Positions 12,994-25,300 of a stretch of 64,000 nucleotides of DNA are shown here, in pieces. The stretch covers positions 58,399,169 to 58,463,168 of the forward strand of contig OX485806.1 in the NCBI GenBank assembly GCA_950295325.1, written 5' to 3'. The notes beneath the pieces were generated by a model. That model made no database searches and was not told the origin of the DNA. It worked only from the letters and a program-made list of their open reading frames with translations. Each line of letters starts with the position of its first letter. Position 1 is the first letter of the stretch. This stretch comes from Polytrichum commune (lineage: Eukaryota; Streptophyta; Polytrichopsida; Polytrichales; Polytrichaceae). Position numbers and translations under genes: made by a program.

Positions 12994-13961
12994 TATCACA
13001 ACCCTAGTTGGGGCCCCTTAACAATCTTGATCGTTTTAAAATTCTAGCAAGGGTCACGAGCGTTGACCCTTCACATTTTGCCATGCGAATGGTTAGCTCC
13101 CATATCGTGGACATTTTTAGCTCATAGATGGGGGATGAACCCTCCTACATTTGCATTTGGGATTCTCCCCTTAATTGGTAACCAATGATAAGATGTGGAC
13201 TTCCATGAATGAGAGTCCAATCTTAAGTTGATTGTCGCGTTGCCGGAGTAACACTACAACAACCCGAACCATATTAGGCAACTATGCCCCCAAATTGGCC
13301 CCATGCTCGTGGAGGCCATGTTGTTTGGCCTCGGGCGGGTTTGGTCACTCACGCCGCCTCACCTATATAAGCCTCTTGGACTTCAGACAATGCCCTTACC
13401 CCACGGTCAAGTAATCGTTTGTCTCTCTACAAGGGTTGGGGCCAAGTAGACATTTTCCCTTAGTTGCTCCCAGTAGCTTCAAACCTCCATTACTTTGTTG
13501 TGTGGCCTTTGCTCCTAACAAATGACCATTCCATTGTCATTTACGCTTCACATAGATGTCGATGGACTCCCCACTTGTCCAATTAAGGCAATACTGAGGA
13601 AGTTGTGCATGTTCTAAATTTAGTAGTCTCGGGTGCCATTCCCAGGGGACTACTGTCCCAAATTGATGTCCCGAGATGACACCCCACTGAAATTGGCATT
13701 ATTCCTTGCTCACACCTTCAATTGAGGTTTTTTTTAGCTATATGGAATCCGGACGTCATAAGTTATTCATAGCTCATGGCCTTACCCTTGTGACTTTTAA
13801 TCTCCGTGAGTGGGAGGTGTTCCCAACGCATGAGGCCCTCACCCACATTATAATCATTTGGGCCCTCTCACCAATGGCGCCATGAGTCCCAAGTGTTACT
13901 CTAGGGTACCCTTTGTGCCCAAGGTGTTTCGGGCACTCCTCATGGAGAGGTGCGTGAGACA
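12994..13961 (-). repeat. LTR-A copy, diverged
   Basis: A full-length but old copy of LTR-A, colinear with 33272-34242. It runs from TATCACAACCC (intact copies: TGTCGCAACCC) to GGTGCGTGAGACA (intact copies: GGTGCGCGACA). The flanking 5-mers differ (TCGAC and ATGGG), so no target duplication remains and it may be a worn solo LTR or a fragment. Length 968 bp, against 971-973 bp in the younger copies. Confidence 0.75.
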
Positions 13962-13966
13962 ATGGG

Positions 13967-15450
13967 TAGCTTGGCCAAAGGCCTAATGGTAGTATTAGGC
14001 AATTTGGCTTTGTTGTTGCATGCCTCTTATTATTCCTTACAATTAATATTGGACCATTTCATTAACATAAAACCTCAACTTGAGTTCTCATCAAAGCAAA
14101 GCAAACAAATAACAAAGTTTGTGTTCAAAGCAAAACCGAATTTACATTTTAAGTAAAATCAACAAAATATATAAAAATAACTCAAAAAAATATATATTCT
14201 AAGTGAAATCAACAAAAATAATAGAACAAACTCAAAATAATACCTATTCTAAGAAAAAAAACACCAAAAAAAACATATAAAACTCATCAAAAAATCCGCA
14301 CATGAAAAGACAACCTTCTTAACAAAGCTAGGCCTAAATGAGCCTAATACAAAAGTAAAGGGCGGAGACCAAATTCCTCGAGTTTCATAAAATTGACACC
14401 ATTACCTACACAAAAGATATTTGAGATGTTTTTAAAGATAAGTTTAAGTTTGGCCCAATAAACAAAACATTGGGCGGCGTGATTAAAAATTGCCTTAAAA
14501 AAATGGGCAACATTTGGGTAGAGAACGATAGGGTGAGGAATGAGCAACAATCGAGTAATGCCTGGGTCAATGATGGTTGGAAAGTAAGAAAAAAATAGTA
14601 GAAGGTTATTGGAGGGAGCAACAAGGTTGTTAATTGCAAATCACAAAGCCATCGGAGTTGCAAGGTTGTAGGAGATGAAAGGTAGTTGGACATTCAATGT
14701 CATTTGTTGGTGAAATGGTAGCATTTTAGATAATCAATCCAAGCCAAGTAAGATAGATGGGAGCAAAAGAACAAGAAAGCAAAATAATCAACATTATTAA
14801 GAGCATGTAGTGAGGATTTTTTTTTGTAGTATAGGCTCATAGGGTTTTAGTCACTGGGTATAATGGGTGGGTGGAGGCAAAAAGGCTTACTTCCACTAAC
14901 CTTCATGGCTTGGTCAATTGAAATTCGTTGCGTCTAAATATCTCTAAACCCAACTAGGTTGTTATTTTTTTTTGTGGATAAACAACCTCTGTCCCCTCTT
15001 TAACCATGTCAATGATACTTTCGTATAGAGAAGGCGTATTTTCATCCATTTGTGGCAATCTTGGATAACATCTAATTAGACTTCGTGTGTTGGTGATGGA
15101 AAACAATATTAATCCTAGTAACATCTGGTCAGACACTATGATCTACCAATTTTTTCAACAAATTCGATTGAATATTTTTGAGGATGTTGGTATTTTCAGG
15201 ACATAAGAGTTCCTATGGTTTATTTCAATCCATCAACAAAATATAATGATGAGAAATAATCCTTGATGGAAATGTAGGTTTGGATAATGTAGGTGTAATA
15301 TAAGGGTTCAGAAAAAGGTTGGAATTAACACCCCCACCATTATTTGAAAAGCTAAGTAATTTGGCAATGATGTGGGTTTTTTTTAAATAAAATATTGGAT
15401 ACGATAGCTTGGGAGAGCTCATGGGGGTTTTGGGTGTTTACTCTTCACCA
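13967..15450. other. Unassigned AT-rich DNA
   Basis: Frames on both strands (for example minus 14406-14693 and minus 15225-15422) are low-complexity and unrecognised. No terminal repeats were identified. Confidence 0.35.
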
Positions 15451-15451
15451 A

Positions 15452-15552
15452 TGAAATGAAACGAAATTGATTTTAAAGTTCATGAAGCCTAGAATCTTAT
15501 GGGACTAAAAGTTTATCAAAATGATGTCAAATTGGCTAATTTCCTAGAGTGG
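15452..15552 (+). repeat. Related copy of the double-insertion target (empty site)
   Basis: This segment (ATGAAGCCTAGAATCTTATG then GGACTAAAAGTTTATCAAAATGATG) aligns with the sequence left of the MITE (15830-15875) joined directly to the sequence right of the hAT element (from 17767). It is a paralogous, uninterrupted version of the site into which both elements inserted, and so an internal control for their boundaries. Confidence 0.65.
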
Positions 15553-15802
15553 CGGAGTGATGTAACTTGCTTGAGATAGAGGCTAATATCATCTTAATGG
15601 TCTAGTTGAAAGAAATACTTGAAACTCTTTAATACTAGATTTTCAAGAAGTGATTGGAACTAATCCCTAATGGAGTTATATAGGGGACACTATAACATAA
15701 AGTGTGCCTCAATTTCAACTACATAATAAGTGAAAGAATAATTGCAACTTCACATGAAATAAGAAACTACTTATAAGACCCAAAATTTGGTGTTATTCAT
15801 TT

Positions 15803-15846
15803 GAAATGAAAATGAAATGAAAATGAAATGAAAATGAAATGAAATT
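15803..15846 (+). repeat. 11-bp tandem repeat
   Basis: About four consecutive units of GAAATGAAAAT, ending next to the target copy that received the MITE. The related copy at 15452 has only one or two units, so the array expanded after duplication. Confidence 0.8.
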
Positions 15847-15875
15847 GATTTTAGAGTCCAGGAAGCCGAAATGCT

Positions 15876-16121
15876 GGCTGGGGATTCGTGGCACTCACTT
15901 AGAATCATCCATCCAAGATATCGTGGATGAAGTGACTCCAATAAAAAAAACCCCCCTATGGGGTTGAGGGCCGATTCATTCAAATGTGACGTCACTAGAC
16001 TAATTCGGGGCCTTTGACTCTATTTCCGGAATCAAATTGCCCAAAAATAGCCATTTAGATGATTCTTGTGTTTTTTTCATCCGCACGGATGATTCTAAGT
16101 GAGTGCCACGAATCCCCGGCC
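15876..16121. mobile_element. 246-bp Mutator-type MITE with 10-bp target duplication
   Basis: Terminal inverted repeats of about 36 bp with one mismatch: the left end starts GGCTGGGGATTCGTGGCACT and the right end is its complement, ending in CCCCGGCC. They are flanked by a perfect 10-bp direct repeat CCGAAATGCT (15866-15875 and 16122-16131). A 9-11 bp duplication is the signature of Mutator-like transposition. The 246-bp body has no coding capacity. The same terminal sequence bounds the 976-bp element at 27373-28348. Confidence 0.88.
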
Positions 16122-16552
16122 CCGAAATGCTCATGGGCAGGGGTGTTTTTTCACAAGGTCCCTAACATGTCTAGGGACATGTTCATAAAAAAAAACATTT
16201 CCAGTGGACGGGTTCTTAGAAAATGAACCGGTTTTGGGACATGTCAAATTCACTTTGGACGGGTTCTAAAAATAACATTTTTTAAATTTAAAAAATGGTA
16301 CAAATATCAATTACGTTATGTCATATATGACATGTGAATATAAGCATAATGCAATCAAACCACTAATATCCAATCAAACTATCAATCTTGAAGTGCTTGA
16401 TTCACCTGCATACATTAATTCATCAACCACAAAATTTAGAACATTTTTAACATAATGTCAAAGATTACAATTGAAGGTAAACTTAGTAATTGAATAAGAA
16501 TTAGTATATATAAACATGTTAAAATTTTTAAAAATAAAGAGCTACTTACCCT

Positions 16553-16912
16553 TCAAAGAAGTGGATGAATTTTCCTATCCTTCATGTTTCTCCAAACAAG
16601 CATCACTGCATTCCAATCGATGTTTTCAACTGGAATATTTGCACATGAAATGTGCATCAAAGCATCCAACGTTTCCAACTTCAAACAGGTACGTAGATGA
16701 CTTTTGATTAGGTTTTGTTTAGAAAAACCCCTCTCACATATTGCAGTGCTCACTGGAATCACCATAACTCTCTTCCACAAGTTACTCAAACCAGGCCATT
16801 TGATTGACAACTCTGGAGTGGTACATGCAAACTCCAAAATCAATCCAACTAATAAATAGACAACGCTTGCACTATCCTCGCAAAGACAACGCTTCCACCA
16901 TCTTAGGCACAT
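16553..16912 (-). pseudogene. hAT transposase C-terminal dimerisation domain (remnant)
   Basis: A 119-codon minus-strand frame with the conserved core of the hAT C-terminal (hATC) dimerisation region: VMVIPVSTAICERGFSKQN followed by IKSHLRTCLKLETLDALMHI. In full-length transposases this region follows the RNase H-like catalytic domain and mediates dimer formation. The BED finger, most of the catalytic domain and any start are missing, so this is only the last part of a transposase, kept inside the deleted element at 16138-17766. The frame is open and well conserved, which suggests a fairly recent deletion derivative. Confidence 0.8.
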
Positions 16913-17151
16913 GTAAGGCTCAAATATCTACTCATACATTGACCCAACAACTTACAAACTCAACCCTGCAATTTGCTAGGGTTTAACTCGAATTGACAGA
17001 AATTTCATGCACAGCCCTCGAATCTGCACTCAACCCACAACAAAAGAGAGGAATAAGACTCTCAAGATTTAGGATGCTAATGAATCGAACATATGCAACT
17101 GAAAGCTAAAGCAACTGAGAGACCGGTGAGAGATAACTTGATTGCAGTCGT

Positions 17152-17375
17152 CAAATGAACCGGTTGAGTTTGAGAAAACACCTGTTGAAGTTCAAGATTG
17201 CAGGAGAAGATTGTTCCAGCGGCACTCTTCAACTTCTTGTATTCGAGTTAGTTTCAAATGAACCGGTTGAGTTTGAGAAAACACCTGTTGAAGTTCAAGA
17301 TTGCAGGAGGAGATTGTTCCAGCGGCACTCTCCAACTTCTTGAATTCAAGTTAATTTCAAATGAACCGGTTGAGT
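17152..17375 (+). repeat. 103-bp tandem repeat inside the hAT element
   Basis: Two full units (17152-17254 and 17255-17357) and the start of a third, each opening with CAAATGAACCGGTTGAGTTT. The unit resembles sequence in the arms of the Harbinger element (39285-39340 and its inverted counterpart near 28900), which has the same ATGAACCGGTTGAGTTTGAG phrase followed by an equivalent of GATTGCAGG. Confidence 0.85.
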
Positions 17376-17774
17376 TTGAGTGACTGAGTCTAGTTCAGTT
17401 TCTCTGAACTAGTCTGTGGACAAACAGACAAAATGGGGCAGTGGCAGGCTGGCAAATTGGTAATTATAATAGAAAAAGCAGAAATGAACGATAGTAAGAT
17501 ACTATTGTTTCCAAGTGGCAAGTGCACCAATCACATGCCGACATCTTTCGGGTTATCTTTATCGATTTGTTTTTTCCTTTAACCTTTTCATGGACGGGTT
17601 GGTTTAGAAATTACCGGTTTTGGGACGGGTTGTTTTTTCTTCCACCTTTCCATGGACGGGTTGGTTTTGAAATTACTGGTTTTGGGACGGGTTGCAATTT
17701 TTTTTGCCTTTCAATTCGAGGTTTTGGGACGTGGACGGGTAAAAACTTTGTGAAAAAACAGCCCTGCTCATGGG

Positions 17775-19327
17775 ACTACAAAGTACATCAAGATGGTGTC
17801 AGAATAACGAATTCCCTAAGAGTGCGGTCCAACATTGGCTCTCCAGCAAGTATCATCCAAGGTCTTATTCCATCCTTGGTTTTAGAATAAAATTTATGTT
17901 TACGTAGATTTATTTTGGCCGTCCTGTAGCACCGAGGACTCGCTCAAAGCGCCTGCCGGAGTCTGAGGGAAGAGCACCAACCGACTAAAGACAACCTTTT
18001 AAGGTTAGGTCAAGATACTTGAAGACTTGTGAGGGATGTGAACTTTTTTTTCTGTCTTGCAATTTGAGGCCCTGGTGGAGTCGTAACTGAACACCATCAA
18101 GATACTTGAAGATTCGCATGTCCTGGTTGTGGAAATCGAGCAACTATGGGGGAACGTGCACACATTTCAGATGCTCAATCTGCTTGGCAACATTTGCATG
18201 AATTGGCAACTAGTTGAAGCAAGCTACAGCGGAGTCTGGAACCCGCATCAAATATCGAGGTCCCGCCTACGAATATGGTCTACTTCTGTTCCTCTGTTAC
18301 TCTGATTCCTACCCGTACTGTTGTGACGTCATGGTTTCCTGGTATTACTTGTTGTGAGTGGGCGGTGTGTTTGATGACGTATTGGAGGGGAAGTAGAGGG
18401 GGATAGATAACAAGCTTCTGATATAGAAGTGCATGTATTTGTGGAAATTGTGTTCAATGCAACTCAGAAGCGAGGTTTATGCGGTTCGAAACTATAAACA
18501 GTCCACGGGTAAGCTGACTCCTGGGATGCAGAGTTCTCTCAAACGAACGTGTAGTTGAGGTTGTCGTGTTGAAGTTGAAGTTGATGCTGCGGAAACTTAG
18601 CTTAAGCTGTCATGCTCCATGACCGGGCTGAACCCACCCCCACGACCGCATCTTCATATTTCTGTACATGTTTTCCTAGGGGCAAACAGCGGCTTTAATT
18701 TGGGTGATACGCCACTCGAGTTGTGTCAAATTCGTCACCTTACGATCCGATCGTCAATATTACTAGTTGATTTCTTGACTACGCCTCAGAGAAAGAGGAC
18801 AGAAGGCTAGCACACGAACTTGAATGAGAACGTAAGGTGTGATGGATGACTATGCTATGCCAGCTACTTCAAAGTAGTGAAGCCAGCTGGTCCAGAAACA
18901 TTATATATACAAGGTAATACTCGGAAGCTAAAAGATTACGAAGAGATGGGCGCAAGAGGCAAATGAGGTCTAAGAAGTTGCTAATATTTGTGAACGGTTG
19001 AATACATCAGATCCAGCCTGACACAAGCTTTGCCATTGTACATGTCATTCTCGATTGCTTCAGTCGTCAGTTGGCAGCTTGAAGTCAGCCCTCCTGCCTG
19101 CTCTTGTTCATAGGTTGTGCAGTCTTTTGCTTGAGGAGGTGTATTAGTGTCGGTTACGACGGAGTTTTGTTTTCCAGGATTGTTTGTCTTTGGTGCGGAA
19201 ATAGAGAAAGGCCTGGAATTAGAACTCCTCCTCCTTCAACGAGGTAATTAGCTTCTGTAGCTTGGCCACTCAGAGATAATTAGCTTTTCTTGCTTGACCT
19301 GCAGAGGTAATTTAGGCAGCAGAAGAG
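17775..19327 (+). promoter_or_regulatory. Upstream region and probable 5' UTR of the WD40 gene
   Basis: About 1.5 kb between the hAT element and the first coding exon, richer in GC than the flanking repeats and free of recognisable transposon sequence apart from its first 50 bases. It contains a small direct repeat CAAGATACTTGAAGA (about 18010 and 18096) and a repeated GAGGTAATTAGCTT-like unit just before the ATG (19240-19310). The sequence CTTGACCTGCAG near 19303 could be a 3' splice site, so a 5' UTR intron is possible. No convincing TATA box was assigned. Confidence 0.35.
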
Positions 19328-22300
19328 ATGGCTCAGCTTCAAGAGGATGCGCACTATATGGGAGAGGACTACATGGTAGACTTTGAGGATGATGCAGAAG
19401 AGCAACTCCAGATAATGGAAAGGAGAAATTCGCTCGACACAGATTCAGATGATGACAACGATGTGGTGAGAATAAACTTTACTTCTCTACTCTGCTTCAA
19501 CGTAACTTCTGGCGCACACTACCTGTAACTAGGACAGCAGTCTCTCTTCGCTTATACCCTATGCCGTGGAGGACTTGTTTTAATGGCTGCTTTGCAAAAG
19601 TCCTCATCTTTATGAATTTGAGTTTGTTCGAGGATGAACACTCTGTTTCGGACCTGTAGATTTCATTTCATCTTAAGTGTGCACACCGGATTACAAATCT
19701 CACTTAAGGGAAATTAATGTGTCAACAACTTGACAGTCAGTATTAAACTTTTTTCCAACCAACCTTGGAAGTGGATTTGTAGACCTTGCAGCATGTGTAG
19801 TCATGGATGCTTTTCTGGTTGGATAAACACTCGCATGCCAAAAAGACCAAGTATTTCATATTTTCTTAATTCTCAATGATGAGAGTGACTTGATATCCAA
19901 TTTCTTCCTATCATTATATTGGAATGCCATGAAATGACTGCTGTTCACTCAAAGTCAAAGAGGGCTTTCCCATGTACCACAAATACTCCCTGTGGACGTG
20001 GTGTGAAGGAGATTTCGCTGTGACATGCAAGAACAGCCTGTCATCATGAAGTTTGGATCCTTCATCATGGAATACTTAGAGGGAGGTTTATTGGCTGAGC
20101 AATTCATTTCTATATAACCCGATTGTATATCTTCATATAAACAGGTACTAATACCAAAAATTACTATAGAGAAGAGATTGCTGTAACCTAAGTATTATAT
20201 GAGGGAAAATGTCATGCACTGATACAAAAACTCCCTTCGAGAGTGGGAATTGAAGTGGAGATGAACCAGGTGTTGGAGTTGGAAAAGACTTGTGTTCCAT
20301 GGAGAAGAATATTAGTGTTTGATCAAAAGGGTCCTTTAAAAGGTTGTAGATTTGAAGACCTTACTTAAGAATTAGATAGGAGATAAACTCGAATTTCCAT
20401 GCACCTCACATGCACTTGATGGATAAACTATATTTTGTTTAAAACTGTGTGGAAATAGTAGTGTGTATGATGGGAGAGGGCCCCATGGAGGATGGGGATG
20501 TCGAAGTTCATGACTATGATGGGTATGGCTATGGTTATAAGAATATGGTGGCTACCTGTTACATTGCTATCTTGGTAGGTGCTTACGGAGATGGGTGCTT
20601 TTTCACATTATGAAATATGCACTACTTGGTTGTGGTGGAGCTGTTGTTACCAGCCAGTTAATTGATGTGCATAATCTTTGCTGGGAGCAACAAAGTCAAG
20701 TAGTGGCAAGGTCTTTACAAAAATTTGAAGATGTTTCTGCAGATGAGTAAAGTTTCAGACACAACAGCTGCACAAGCTCGCCATGGAAAGGATGTCCAGG
20801 GAATTCCATGGGATCGTCTGCAATTCACGAGGGAGAAGTACCGAGAAACTCGGCTGCAGCAGTACAAAAATTATGAGAACTTGCTTCAGCCACATGATGA
20901 CCTAGAGAAGGTAATGGCTTGGGGCAGTGAACTGTTTTGGCTTGAATACTTCTTAACTGAGATTGGAATGTAATGTAGCTCTGAGTTTGGAAGATGAGAA
21001 GGTGATGAGGATCCCTGACAAGTGGAATAGTGTGATGCACATCGATGACCATGCACACTGATGAGCATATGACACACTTAAAGACAAGATTCTTTATTTG
21101 GATATACTTCACAATACACATTGTAACATGTATGCACTAATTTTTCCTCAAAGGTGAAGATGGTGTTGATTTTTGCAATTAGTGTGGATCACACAACTTT
21201 CTAAATCAGGCATGTTAAAATAAGGCATCTTAGATGTAGTGTGCATTGTGGATCACAGTACTCACAAAACAAAGTACTGTGAAATTTGGCTGGAGCAGTA
21301 CAATTTAACAAAATAAGTTCAGCCAAAGATGACCCGGAGAAGGTAATGGCTTGGGGCTCTGATGCATATTGGCTCAACTGTTTTTGGAGAGGTACTAATG
21401 TAATGTAGCTCTTAATTTGGAGGTTGAGAATCTCTTGTTGGAAGTTTGTACCTTTAGATTATCTTCCAGTATTCCGAAGATTTGAAGAGATATTTGTCTA
21501 AATTTGAGAGTAGTGGAACTATGCTGTTTATAACCTTTATATCTGAATCTGTAGTTGAGTGTATTGTAGCTTTGATTTATGGTAGCATGCCTCAAAATCT
21601 GCGATACATTAAGTTTTCCCAGTCATAAGAATACTTCAATTTGTAAACTATTACTTGGATGAGGCTAAGTGGCTTGCTTTCTGGTTCTTAGGAGTGCAAA
21701 CAGGTAGAGAAGAGAGGGGATTTCTACCACTTCCGACATAACACTAGATCGGTGAAATCCACCATTGTACATTTTCAGGTCAGATGGTTTCAGGGGCTGT
21801 ATTCTCATTTTAGCCAATATGTCCATCTCCGCTTTTAATTTTGCAATGTGTTATTACTTTACTCTCATGGTTATAGATTCAGAAGTGAGGAATTGTCTCT
21901 AGCCTCAATTTGTATGGTTCCTGTGTGTTTTGGGGCTTTCTGATACATGGACATTACACATTTCTGGAGCAAGAGTCATTTCTTAGTTTCCATTTCACTG
22001 TGATTCTTTATATGGAAGTATTTCCTTCTGAATGGTTGCATGCTTGTGAGGTTGGTAAGCAGTTGAGGAATCTAGTGTGGGCAACTTCAAAGCATGATGT
22101 ATATTTAATGCACAGCTATTCAGTCATGCACTGGTCATCCATGACCAGGAAGGGCACTGAAGTGCTAAGTGTTGCGGGGCCTCTCGTCCCAGCCTTGGAG
22201 GTACTCATTGCAGTTATCTTCTTGAATAGCTTGACAGTCATTCCGTCTGGTTATGTGGAATGTGATTAGCTGTTTTTTGCATATATTTATTCGCTTGGAG

Positions 22301-25300
22301 GATATTTACAGCTCCTAAATTTGCAGTTCCATTACTTCAACACAAAATGCAGATTTAAAATATGATTCGCGAAAGAAAGTTCAGTGTGGATTTTGGAAGT
22401 TTTCAATACATCCTTTTTAAAAAATTAAATATTCTCGCCTTCCTGACCTATTGTGGAATAGTTTCATGGGAATACCAAATACATACTCCTCTATACCAAA
22501 AGGATTCCAAACATTAAGTGGCAACTTTTTCTTGTGGAATAAGTTGTTCAAGGGACACAAAAACTGGACACACTGACTCTTTGGATTTAGAGTAAACTTC
22601 TAGTTCCATAAATGTTATGAGTAGAACTTTTTCCTCTTCCCATCAAATTTTGGAAATGAAATCTGAATCGTTTGGAAGACAGGTACAGCCTGTCAAAAAC
22701 TAGCTTGTGACTATATTTGGTTGCATGGGCGTATATGGATATTAGAGGTTTTGAAGTTCTGCTATTTCTCTCTGTGTATCAAAAGGTCCTGTGTTGGCAG
22801 TGCATTCTCTATCTACATCTACTCTGTTAGTGTATCAAGTTTATGCTACAAGTGCTCATTTCTCCTTGAATTGCTCTCACTTACATTCAGCTAATTAGTT
22901 GAAAGTCAACATTCTGGACTGGGATTATGTCAAGTTGAGATAAGCAGCAATCTCTGGCCAATTTTGTACAGGTTCAGAGAAATCCTTGGGTATATCAACA
23001 GGGATTGGGGCGTGTACAGATCAGCACCATGTGTGTGAAGCAAAATCTTCTTGTCGCAGGTGGGTTTCAAGGGGAGATGGTTTGCAAGGTGAGCTCTATT
23101 GGAACCCTTCATCAGCAATTTGAATACTGAATTGCATCAATGTCTTGTTTTCGTCAAGTGAGGGTTATTGTTCACTATTGAGAGTCTTTTGAGCCAAACA
23201 ATGATCACTACAACCTTGTTAGCAAGTGTCCTGCATTTGTAATCAAACTTTTTGATTGGAGACTTGTCAAATGGACTCTCTTGTCAATCCACAAGCATGA
23301 TGGGTTCAATTTAATCAGGATCTGAACCGTCCTGGAGTATCGTATTGTGCAAAAATTACCAATGATGAAGGTGCCATCACCAATGCTATTGACATCTACG
23401 ACAATTACAGGTTCTGTCTCTGGCTGAGATTTGGTTCATACATACATCTGTCATAAGTTGAATCAATCATTAGTTAGATTTTCTGTCTCAAGGAGTATGT
23501 GTCACTCCGGGCTGCTGTCTTCTGGTATGTAAGCACAGGAGAGACCCTGAAGAGCAATTTGTTTTTATCAAAGTGTGTTGTGTACACTGAAATTGGTATT
23601 TGCTGTGGGGCAAGTAAAGAGTGTGGGCTACTCTACCTCGTGGACTACAATTGTGTGTGTTTGAGTTGAAAAATAGTATGCAGATAACTAACCATATGAT
23701 TTCCATGAATAAAACATATAGTTGAAATGAAACTCTATTGTGAAACAAAATACTTTGGGGCTAAATATGGGATACCATGTCATATATACACGCATACATA
23801 CACATACACATACACATACACACATACACACACACACATACATATATATATAAACACTGAATTCTCAATATAGCAAACTATAAGCCAAAAACTGACTTCA
23901 TAAAATGTTTACAGTATGTCAGTGCAAATTGTACAGAGAAGAGTTAAACGATTCGCTGCATGTAATTGATTCACACGAAATCAAAGATACCTTGTTCTGA
24001 AAGTGGCTTGGTCCTAATTTGTATATCATTACTAATTTTACCTTGGACAGTTTTGCTGTGTACCACACAGAATATTACAGTAATCAAAATAGTGTGTATT
24101 GTGAAGTTTAATGAATGGAAATGGTGTTGTCAAATGTGTCATGTGGTCATTGGTGTGCACTGTCATCATGTGCACATCATGTCATTGGTCTTCATTGCAC
24201 CATGCCTCATGCCAAGCCATGAGGTACTCCGTACCACATGTATTTTGTGTGCAGTTTTAGAATTTGTGGTCTATTTTGCTTGATATCTGTAATATTAAAA
24301 GTCATCATTGATTGATCAAGCAGTGAGCAATCATACTAGATTTAAAAAACATGTACACTTATTTCTCTGCAATTCAAAATCAGGCTTGACTAGGGTGGGG
24401 GAAAAGGTGGGTTTTTTTTTACTGAGTGCTCTAATTTAATTGTAGAGTAAGATGATCTCACTTGCAAGTTAGATAAACTTCTCGAGCATCCTGGATGAAT
24501 ATTAAAATTGGTGTTGTGTGCACTATCTTTCCAATGCACCTAAATTTCTTACTGTACGATACAAGTAGGTTGCGTGGAGTCATGTTGGAAAACAATGTCC
24601 TTAAATACTCTATTCTTTCTATTCTCTTAATTCAAATACTGCATGCATGAAGTTTCCTCAACCAAGGTTTATAAAAATTCCATATTTGTCGTAAAAGTCT
24701 GTTGTCAAGCATTTCTAACTTCAAATTTATTTTCTACGTAATCATTTTTCCTTTGTTATCACAGTGGAGCAGTGCGGTTGATGAGCTCCAACAATGACTC
24801 AGTTGTTCGTGTTTTTGACTGCAACAACTTCTCTGTTCTGGGGCGATTTTATTTCCCTTGGGCTGTAAATGTATGAGGCAGAGTTCTTTGTTTTCTATTT
24901 TTAGCCAACATGCTTTGTGATGTCCAATATCTGTTGGGGAGTTACTTTTCCTGATTACTGGTGGATTCATTCTGTCTTCAAAACCAACCTGGAAAATTGA
25001 TTTCACCTCCTCGATTTGTTGTGCAGCATACATCTATGAGTCCTGATAGCAAGACAGTGGTAGTGGTGGGTGATAATTCTGATGGGCTTCTGGCTGACAG
25101 TCAGAGTGGCAAGGTAAAGAAGTTGTGAAGCTAATAGTCATCTTCTGGTACAGCATGGAGTTGTTATGGAGGTTGAAGTGGAAATGGATAACCTGCTGTC
25201 CAGAAATCTCGCACTGCAGAAAACAGCAGCCCTGCTGTCCAAAAATCTATGCAGTCCAGAAGACAGTAGCCCTGCTGTCCAACTGACAACTTGTTATGTC

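Larger units (their letters stand above)
16138..17766. mobile_element. 1.63-kb non-autonomous hAT element
   Basis: The ends are imperfect inverted repeats of about 22 bp: CAGGGGTGTTTTTTCACAAG on the left and the complement of CAGGGCTGTTTTTTCACAAA on the right. They are flanked by a perfect 8-bp duplication CTCATGGG (16130-16137 and 17767-17774). CAGGG termini and an 8-bp duplication define hAT elements. Inside are repeated GGACGGGTT and CCGGTTTTGGGAC motifs near both ends (16205-16265 and 17590-17740), the C-terminal piece of a transposase on the minus strand, and a 103-bp tandem repeat. It cannot encode a complete transposase and would depend on one supplied in trans. Confidence 0.92.

Noticed and set aside
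13232-13414. CCTATATAAGCC within LTR-A as a host promoter
   Set aside because: Lies inside an LTR and, given the primer-binding site at 61050, on the strand opposite to the element's transcription; no gene follows.
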